From: Spirochaetia bacterium | GTDB lineage: Bacteria > Spirochaetota > Spirochaetia > Treponematales > Breznakiellaceae | Assembly (NCBI GenBank): GCA_025997795.1 | Contig: BNVB01000001.1 | Span: 1 to 64,000, forward strand | Reading direction: 5' to 3' | Length of the DNA: 64,000 bases | Shown: piece after piece, positions 57,569-64,000 of the stretch | How positions within the stretch are numbered: the stretch's first letter is position 1 | How the letters are laid out: each line of letters begins with the position of its first letter | Notes under the pieces: model-generated | Told to the model about the DNA's origin: nothing | Databases searched by the model: none | Seen by the model: only the letters and a program-made list of their open reading frames with translations | Position numbers and translations under genes: made by a program

Positions 57569-57808
57569 ATGTTTGAACGGGAAACCGGATTTTATGATGC
57601 GCACAAAGCGGAAATTCGGGAAAAATATCTTGGCAAGCATATTGTTATCGTGGGCGACCGGATCATCAGTGCCTATGATGATGTTGGAACCGCTTACCAG
57701 GAGACAATCAAAAAATTCCCTCTCGGATCCTTTATGATTAAGGATATTCCCGAAAACATAGAGGACGAGGTTATCTATCTTTCCCCATTCTTAGCCGCTC
57801 ATGCCTAA
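57569..57808 (+). CDS. DUF5678 small protein
   Basis: A 79-residue protein. FYDAHKAEIREKYLGKHIVIVGDRIISAYDDVGTAYQETIKKFPLGSFMIKDI matches the DUF5678 pattern (K-x-Y-x-G-K...AY...G.F.I). Such small proteins often lie beside aspartyl-protease-like or toxin-antitoxin-like genes; function is not known. It has its own promoter and ribosome binding site and lies between two direct repeats, so it may be a small mobile cassette (inference). Confidence 0.75.
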   Translation: MFERETGFYDAHKAEIREKYLGKHIVIVGDRIISAYDDVGTAYQETIKKFPLGSFMIKDIPENIEDEVIYLSPFLAAHA

Positions 57809-57811
57809 ACC

Positions 57812-57850
57812 GAAGCCTTGTTTTTCCGGCCAGAAGGTACTATACTGCTA
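57812..57850 (+). repeat. 39-bp promoter-bearing direct repeat, copy 2
   Basis: Second copy, containing TTGTTT (57818-57823), 17-nt spacer and TATACT (57841-57846). It probably drives the heptamer-repeat lipoprotein. A leader hairpin CCCGCTT/AAGCGGG with a GAAA loop follows at 57858-57875. Confidence 0.85.
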
Positions 57851-57895
57851 CATAACCCCCGCTTGAAAAAGCGGGCAAACACTTAAATCAAAGAC

Positions 57896-57926
57896 CACCG
57901 GCATAGCTGGCGGCTTGATAAAGAGG
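57896..57926 (+). repeat. 31-bp direct repeat, copy 2
   Basis: Same as 56792-56822 with two changed bases. It supplies the AAAGAGG ribosome binding site 7 nt before the ATG at 57933. Confidence 0.85.
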
Positions 57927-57932
57927 CATGGT

Positions 57933-59486
<1,554 letters not shown>

Positions 59487-59602
59487 GGGCAAAAGCCTGG
59501 ATAGTAGAAGGAACTACCACAACAGCATAGTGTCTCAAAAGGCAAAATAGCCTATAGTAAAGGCAGGAGATACTCATGCCACCCGGCGAATAAACCAAAG
59601 GC

Positions 59603-60952
59603 ATGGTAAATACCTCAACCTTGAATACCTGGGATAACCGCAGTTTAATCCGTCTTCTCTGGCCGCTGGTGGTGGAACAGCTCCTGGCGGTAACTATGGG
59701 GGCGGTGGACACGATTATGGTCAGCTCCGTGGGGGAAGCGGCGGTATCGGGTGTTAACATAATCGACAACATTAACAACCTCTTTATTATTGCTTTTACC
59801 GCACTCTGTACCGGCGGTACGGTGGTGGTTAGCCAGTATATAGGCCGGGGGGAAACGGACAATGCCCGCTCCGCATCCCGGCAGCTTTACTATGTGGTAA
59901 TCCTGGCGGCCTTTTTGGTTATGGTTCCGGCAATGATCTGGCGGGTTCCGATTATCCGGTTTTTATACGGAGGGGTAACAGGCGATGTAATGGCCTCATC
60001 GTCGATCTATTTTTTTATTACCGCTTTGTCCTATCCCTTTTTGGGGATCTACAATGTCTGCGCCGCCCTGTTCAGATCTTCGGGGAACAGCAAGGTTCCC
60101 ATGCGGATTGCCTTTATGGTGAACTGTACCAACATTGCCGGGAATGTTCTTTTTATCTTTGGCCTGGGTCTGGGTGTCGAAGGGGCGGCTATTGCCACCC
60201 TTATAAGCCGGATTATAGCCGCATCGGTGCTTACCGCCATGCTGGTCAAGAGCCGTTCTGCCATAGGACTCCGGGGTCTTCACCGGATTTCCTTAAACCG
60301 TTCTATGGCCGCCCGGATCCTTAATGTGGGAATTCCCAGCGGCCTTGAAGGATCCATGTTCCAGGCAGGCCGGCTTTTAACCCAGCGTATCTTTACCAGT
60401 TTTGGCACCGCCGCCATGGCGGGCAACGCCATTGCCAGTGTGATCAATTCTTTTTCTTTTATGCCCGGCAGCGCGTACTGTTTGGGGCTCCTTACCGTAG
60501 TGGGCCAGTGTATAGGAGCGGGGGATTATGAAGCTGCAAAGAAAAATACCCTGCGGATTATGAAGCTTAGCTGGGTTACCCTTTTTGTATTGAGCGGATC
60601 GATCTTTCTTTTTCTTGAACCCCTTATTGGCCTTTTCCGCTTAAGAGCGGAAGCCCACGATATGGCAAAGGCTTTTTTACAGGTACACTGTGTTTCCATG
60701 GTGATAGGCTGGACATTTAGTTTTGCCCTGCCCAATGCGCTCCGGGCCGCAGGGGATGTCCGTTTTGTGATGATCGCCGCCGCCCTTTCCATGTTCGCCG
60801 TCCGGGTAAGTTTTGCCTACCTTATTACCTTTACCCTGGATGCGGGCCCCCTGGGGGTATGGATTGCCATGGGGCTTGATTTTATCGTTAGGGGTACCTG
60901 TTACGGCCTCCGCTGGAAAAGCGGCAGGTGGCGGGACAAACGGGTAATCTAA
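59603..60952 (+). CDS. MATE-family multidrug/Na+ efflux transporter
   Basis: A 449-residue inner-membrane protein with 12 predicted helices. It begins TWDNRSLIRLLWPLVVEQLLAVTMGAVDTIMVSSVGEAAVSGVNIID, the typical MATE start, and repeats the pattern in its second half (VGIPSGLEGSMFQAGRLLTQRIFTSFGTAAMAGNAIA). MATE proteins export drugs or metabolites in exchange for Na+ or H+. No regulator is adjacent. It converges with the hexokinase gene, with one base between the stop codons. The ATG has AAAGG upstream. Confidence 0.9.
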   Translation: MVNTSTLNTWDNRSLIRLLWPLVVEQLLAVTMGAVDTIMVSSVGEAAVSGVNIIDNINNLFIIAFTALCTGGTVVVSQYIGRGETDNARSASRQLYYVVILAAFLVMVPAMIWRVPIIRFLYGGVTGDVMASSSIYFFITALSYPFLGIYNVCAALFRSSGNSKVPMRIAFMVNCTNIAGNVLFIFGLGLGVEGAAIATLISRIIAASVLTAMLVKSRSAIGLRGLHRISLNRSMAARILNVGIPSGLEGSMFQAGRLLTQRIFTSFGTAAMAGNAIASVINSFSFMPGSAYCLGLLTVVGQCIGAGDYEAAKKNTLRIMKLSWVTLFVLSGSIFLFLEPLIGLFRLRAEAHDMAKAFLQVHCVSMVIGWTFSFALPNALRAAGDVRFVMIAAALSMFAVRVSFAYLITFTLDAGPLGVWIAMGLDFIVRGTCYGLRWKSGRWRDKRVI

Positions 60953-60953
60953 T

Positions 60954-62312
60954 TTACCGTGACAGGGCAGCCACGGCGGCACCAAAAAGGCTTGCCTGTT
61001 CCACCGGGGCAATACTATACGACCGGGGTTGTTTCCGGTTCAGCATAATGTTCAGGTACGATTCCAGCGCTTCCCTCATTCCCCGGTAGATCATGTAGGT
61101 AGTGCCTTCCACGGCAACCCGGACCGGCGCAAAAGGATCGTGCCCTGCATCCATCCGTTCTATCGCCGCCGCCACCACAGCAGCGGAAAAAAGCGCGCCC
61201 CGGCGGGTAACAATGGAAGTAAGGCAGGCAAAGGACCGTATGGCATCCAGTTCGCCGGGGCCAAAGAGTTCCCCTATGGGCCCTTCCCCGGCCAGGGGGG
61301 CGTGCATAAATTCATTAAGGTACCTGGTTTCCAGCGTTGGCAGGGCGGCAAATTCTTTGGACCGGGCAAAGCTAAGAACCCCGTCGCTTATGGCCTGTTT
61401 AAGAATATGGAAGCTGAGTGGACCCAGATAGGCCCCGGCGGCGGCTTTTTCCAGCGTATAGGAACCGGGATGTTTGGTCCCCGCATCAAATTCCCGGTCC
61501 AAATAACCCAGGTACCGGGGAGCGCAGTTGCCCGTTTCGCACACAACAATTTGGGGCGATTCCCCGGAATGGAAACCAATCTTGGGTATGTCACTTTCCG
61601 GATACGCGGTATTAAACCCCGTGCCCAGGATAAACCCCACCATGGGACCGCCCTGGACACCGTATTTGTCCGGCCCCTTGTTGCGTCCTGCATCGGCGGG
61701 GATCTGCCCCAGGCCGGAAAGCAGGGTAGCCGCCGTATCATTTAAAAGCACAATCCGTTCGGGCGCCTTGATACCCCGCCGCGCCAGGGCTTCTCTAAGC
61801 CCCTGGCCCACGGGTTTTCCAATTACCTCGGGGGCATCCACTTCCTTGCTAAACGCCATCGGTATGCCGTCTCCGTTTTCCTGCATCTCCATGGGATAGG
61901 AAAAACAAAAACCAATTCCTTCAATATCCCCCCCTTCTTTGATAAGGGGAGCAGCCAGTTCGGCAATTTGATCAAAAAATTCTACCGCATTTACCCGGCC
62001 TCCGGTTCCCGGCATGGGGGCCTTTTTGGTTCCCTCCGCTTCGGGCCTTCCTGCTTCCTTAAAGTGAACCCTGGCGGCCCGGAAGTTGGTTCCCCCCGCA
62101 TCCAGGGCAATAACCTTTTTACCCAGCGGAACCTGGCTTACCGGATGCAGGTACGAAGGGATCATCGGCAGCGGCGAAGTCTGCCCCCTAAGGCCCCGCT
62201 CCATATCAATAAGCACATCCTGCACCAGCGTATCCGGATCGCATATATCATAATGAAATCCATAAGACCGGGCAAAATCGTTAAGCAAAGCCGGGTTAAA
62301 AGACGGGGCCAT
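60954..62312 (-). CDS. Hexokinase (eukaryote-type family)
   Basis: A 452-residue cytoplasmic kinase that phosphorylates glucose and related hexoses. The ATP phosphate-binding motif IALDAGGTNFRAARV lies at about 69-83; GFCFSYPME and IVLLNDTAATLLSG (catalytic Asp, about 205-218) are hexokinase family signatures, followed by MVGFILGTGFNTAYPE and GTTYMIYRGM. This two-domain hexokinase type is rare in bacteria but known in treponemes. The fold is complete. GGAG precedes the ATG. No sugar transporter lies beside it. Confidence 0.9.
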   Translation of the reverse strand: MAPSFNPALLNDFARSYGFHYDICDPDTLVQDVLIDMERGLRGQTSPLPMIPSYLHPVSQVPLGKKVIALDAGGTNFRAARVHFKEAGRPEAEGTKKAPMPGTGGRVNAVEFFDQIAELAAPLIKEGGDIEGIGFCFSYPMEMQENGDGIPMAFSKEVDAPEVIGKPVGQGLREALARRGIKAPERIVLLNDTAATLLSGLGQIPADAGRNKGPDKYGVQGGPMVGFILGTGFNTAYPESDIPKIGFHSGESPQIVVCETGNCAPRYLGYLDREFDAGTKHPGSYTLEKAAAGAYLGPLSFHILKQAISDGVLSFARSKEFAALPTLETRYLNEFMHAPLAGEGPIGELFGPGELDAIRSFACLTSIVTRRGALFSAAVVAAAIERMDAGHDPFAPVRVAVEGTTYMIYRGMREALESYLNIMLNRKQPRSYSIAPVEQASLFGAAVAALSR

Positions 62313-62416
62313 AATTACTCCATGTTAATGAAATCGGTTTCAGTGTTAGTGTAAGACAGCGCCGCCTGCTTGTCAATGTAATTTTTATGATTTAATTTTT
62401 GTGCTTGTCCGGCGTT

Positions 62417-63355
62417 TTAGGGGAAAGTCTTTTTAAGAACCGTTTTATCCAGCACAATGGCTACCCTCCCCTCCCTAAGGAGACGGCGGTTATTTTCGCT
62501 GGAAAGGATAAGCAGGGCATCTTCCCGGTCAATAACCGGGTCCGTGGGAACGGCGCCAAAAACTCCCCGGGCCATGATCGCAAGGGGGTTTTCCCCCACA
62601 CGGCTGGTCAAATCCGCAGCCAGGGCGGAAGGAACGGAGCGGGTAATACTGTCCCGGTTGATATAACGGATCATACCCCAGTCCCGCACTTTGATCCGGC
62701 GGCCGCCGGTGTCCAGTTCCGCATCAAGGTCCAGCATATTCCGTTCAAAAATCAGGTTCATTTCGCTGTCCCATACTTTGGGAAAAAGACAGGGAACGGT
62801 CTGGACCCGGGCAGAACGGCCGTGAACGGGAAGATCTTCATCGGCAATAATGATAATCCCCGTATAGGGTTTTGCCGGAACCGGAATAAGGGGAGCGGCA
62901 ATAGTCCGCGGCCTGCTGTGGCGGGTAAGGGCAGCAGAAAGGCCCGAAAGGTTTACTGCATAGTTACCCGATATGGCGGAAAGATCGGCATCCATAGCGG
63001 GAGGAACACGGCGGATAGAATTGGTCAGCGTTTCCGCCGGTACTTCGCCCCAGTTTACCAGGTCTTCCACGGTGGAAGAAGAATCGGCCTGGAGGGCCAT
63101 AATGGCAGGCCGGAGCAAGGCAGTATACTGATCTTCCAGGAGGGCCTCTGCCTGGGCTCTTCCCGCGGGGAGTTTTATTCCCGCCCTTTGCAGATCCACC
63201 CGTATGGCCGCATCAAGTTCCATGCGTTCCCAATCCAGCGTTCCCTTAACGGTACCATCCTGGGCGGTCAGCGGAAAGGTCATCATGACAAATGCACAAA
63301 AAAAGAGAAGGCCCGGTTTTCGGATACCTTCAAAAAAACGCTGTAGCTGCTTCAT
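62417..63355 (-). CDS. Conserved-looking exported protein of unknown function
   Basis: A 312-residue protein with a signal peptide (GLLFFCAFVMMTFPLTAQ). The mature part contains DWERMELDAAIRVDLQRAGIKLPAGRAQAEALL, TGIIIIADEDLPVHG and KVWDSEMNLIFE, which do not point me to a family. Its ATG overlaps the stop of the LysM transglycosylase gene (ATGA), so the two are translated together and a cell-wall role is likely. The 104 bp between it and hexokinase hold nothing I can support. Confidence 0.6.
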   Translation of the reverse strand: MKQLQRFFEGIRKPGLLFFCAFVMMTFPLTAQDGTVKGTLDWERMELDAAIRVDLQRAGIKLPAGRAQAEALLEDQYTALLRPAIMALQADSSSTVEDLVNWGEVPAETLTNSIRRVPPAMDADLSAISGNYAVNLSGLSAALTRHSRPRTIAAPLIPVPAKPYTGIIIIADEDLPVHGRSARVQTVPCLFPKVWDSEMNLIFERNMLDLDAELDTGGRRIKVRDWGMIRYINRDSITRSVPSALAADLTSRVGENPLAIMARGVFGAVPTDPVIDREDALLILSSENNRRLLREGRVAIVLDKTVLKKTFP

Positions 63356-64000
63356 TGACTTACCGGGGTTTTAAGGGTACTGCCTGTCCGCAGGGTATCG
63401 TTAAGGCCGATACCGTTGATCTGAGCCAGGGTTTCCGGTTTGGTATGGTAGGCCAGGGCGATGGACCAAAGTGTTTCGCCCCGTTTAACTAAATGTGTCC
63501 CGCCGAATTCTGCGGTTCCCGCCAGAGTCCCGGCGGAAACGCCGCCGGCGGCTGTGGAAACGGCGGCGGCTCCGCCGACAGCGGCGGTTTTTACTTCCTT
63601 AAGGGCGGGCACGATAATCCGCTGGCCAATTTTAAGGTACCGTTCCTGGAGTCCCGGATTGTTACTGCGTATCTGGTTTTCCGAAACGCCATAGGTCCGG
63701 GCTATACCCGAAAGGGTATCGCCGGAGCGGATGGTATGGAAATAATACTTGATCAGCTGGAGTTCAGGATCCCCCAGTACCAACCGTACCGTGGCGGCCT
63801 GGGAAGAAGGTACCTTGATGTGGTAATTGGGATCCGGCGGGGTTATGCCGTAGGTTAATTCGCCGTTGGCCTTTTTCAAGTCCGCACCGGGAAGCCCCGC
63901 ATATTCCGCCACAATACTTAAGTCTACCGGACGGCCCACGGGTAAACGGGTCCACTGGGGGTCCTCGGGCCATACCGCTTCAATCTCAAAGCGCCGGGGG
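63352..64000 (-). CDS. LysM-domain lytic transglycosylase, MltD-type C-terminal part (5' end outside the window)
   Basis: The frame is open to the window edge and encodes the C-terminal 215 residues. RRFEIEAVWPEDPQWTRLPVGRPVDLSIVAEYAGLPGADLKKANGELTYGITPPDPNYHIKVP matches the segment after the catalytic domain of MltD-type murein transglycosylases. Two LysM domains follow: FHTIRSGDTLSGIARTYGVSENQIRSNNPG and THLVKRGETLWSIALAYHTKPETLAQING. An Ala/Gly/Val-rich linker separates them. The catalytic Glu would be outside the window. The GTG at 63939 is internal, not the start. Confidence 0.78.
   Translation of the reverse strand, partial: PRRFEIEAVWPEDPQWTRLPVGRPVDLSIVAEYAGLPGADLKKANGELTYGITPPDPNYHIKVPSSQAATVRLVLGDPELQLIKYYFHTIRSGDTLSGIARTYGVSENQIRSNNPGLQERYLKIGQRIIVPALKEVKTAAVGGAAAVSTAAGGVSAGTLAGTAEFGGTHLVKRGETLWSIALAYHTKPETLAQINGIGLNDTLRTGSTLKTPVSQ

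Overview
The window looks like a chromosomal segment of a free-living or gut-associated spirochaete, most likely a Treponema-type organism. The evidence is the family mix: a class III cyclase next to FecR-domain and beta-barrel proteins, DUF151 nuclease, 7TMR-DISM hybrid kinase, PilZ and ComFB proteins, eukaryote-type hexokinase, a MurE lacking the classical DAP motif, many exported LysM and lipoproteins, and GC-rich core genes beside AT-rich accessory genes. The species cannot be fixed from sequence alone.

Layout. 1-3060 is an acquired block: the first 78 codons of an IS256-type transposase and an AT-rich restriction-modification pair. 3064-13530 is core: rRNA methyltransferase, polyprenyl synthase, bifunctional nuclease, LysM/M23 peptidase, lipase, Rsm22-like protein, EamA protein, glgC, clpC, queD. 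13541-29500 holds a large hybrid kinase, murE and murD around two envelope or unknown genes, an EpmA-like ligase, a STAS protein, PilZ and ComFB proteins, an HD hydrolase, an oxidoreductase and tRNA-Pro(UGG). 29503-34604 is an overlapping operon running cyclase, FecR-domain protein, beta-barrel protein. 34654-38374 holds a beta-helix lipoprotein, a candidate orphan sRNA, and a radical-SAM/DUF4130 pair translationally coupled to a CdiA-C-like nuclease gene. 38450-45650 holds a hydrolase, PfkB kinase, aroC, cstA and exported proteins. 45836-52153 is a DeoR regulator followed by E2, E3 and fused E1 alpha-beta of a 2-oxoacid dehydrogenase. 52172-59486 is accessory: hybrid kinase with flavoprotein, a VapBC-type pair, small genes, duplicated promoter segments and two simple-repeat loci that look phase variable. 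59603-64000 returns to core: MATE exporter, hexokinase, an unknown exported protein and the C-terminus of an MltD-like transglycosylase.

The most unusual signal is repeat biology on three levels. First, a poly-C(12) tract puts an outer-membrane-protein fragment out of frame, and a heptanucleotide repeat (14 copies) sits just before the signal sequence of a beta-helix lipoprotein; both fit on/off switching by slippage. Second, at least ten ordinary genes (including murD, epmA, pfkB, the E2 gene and the radical-SAM gene) carry short in-frame tandem repeats, several with palindromic cores, and one 15-bp motif occurs in murD and epmA in different reading frames. Third, a family of intergenic palindromes with arms GTTCCAAAAT/ATTTTGGAAC occurs five times, with paired arm changes in one copy. 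Together they resemble a palindromic-element system comparable in style to Rickettsia palindromic elements.

Start sites: many genes have clear Shine-Dalgarno sequences, some with TTG or GTG starts. Another set has a -10-like hexamer only 5-11 nt before the ATG and no ribosome binding site, suggesting leaderless transcripts.
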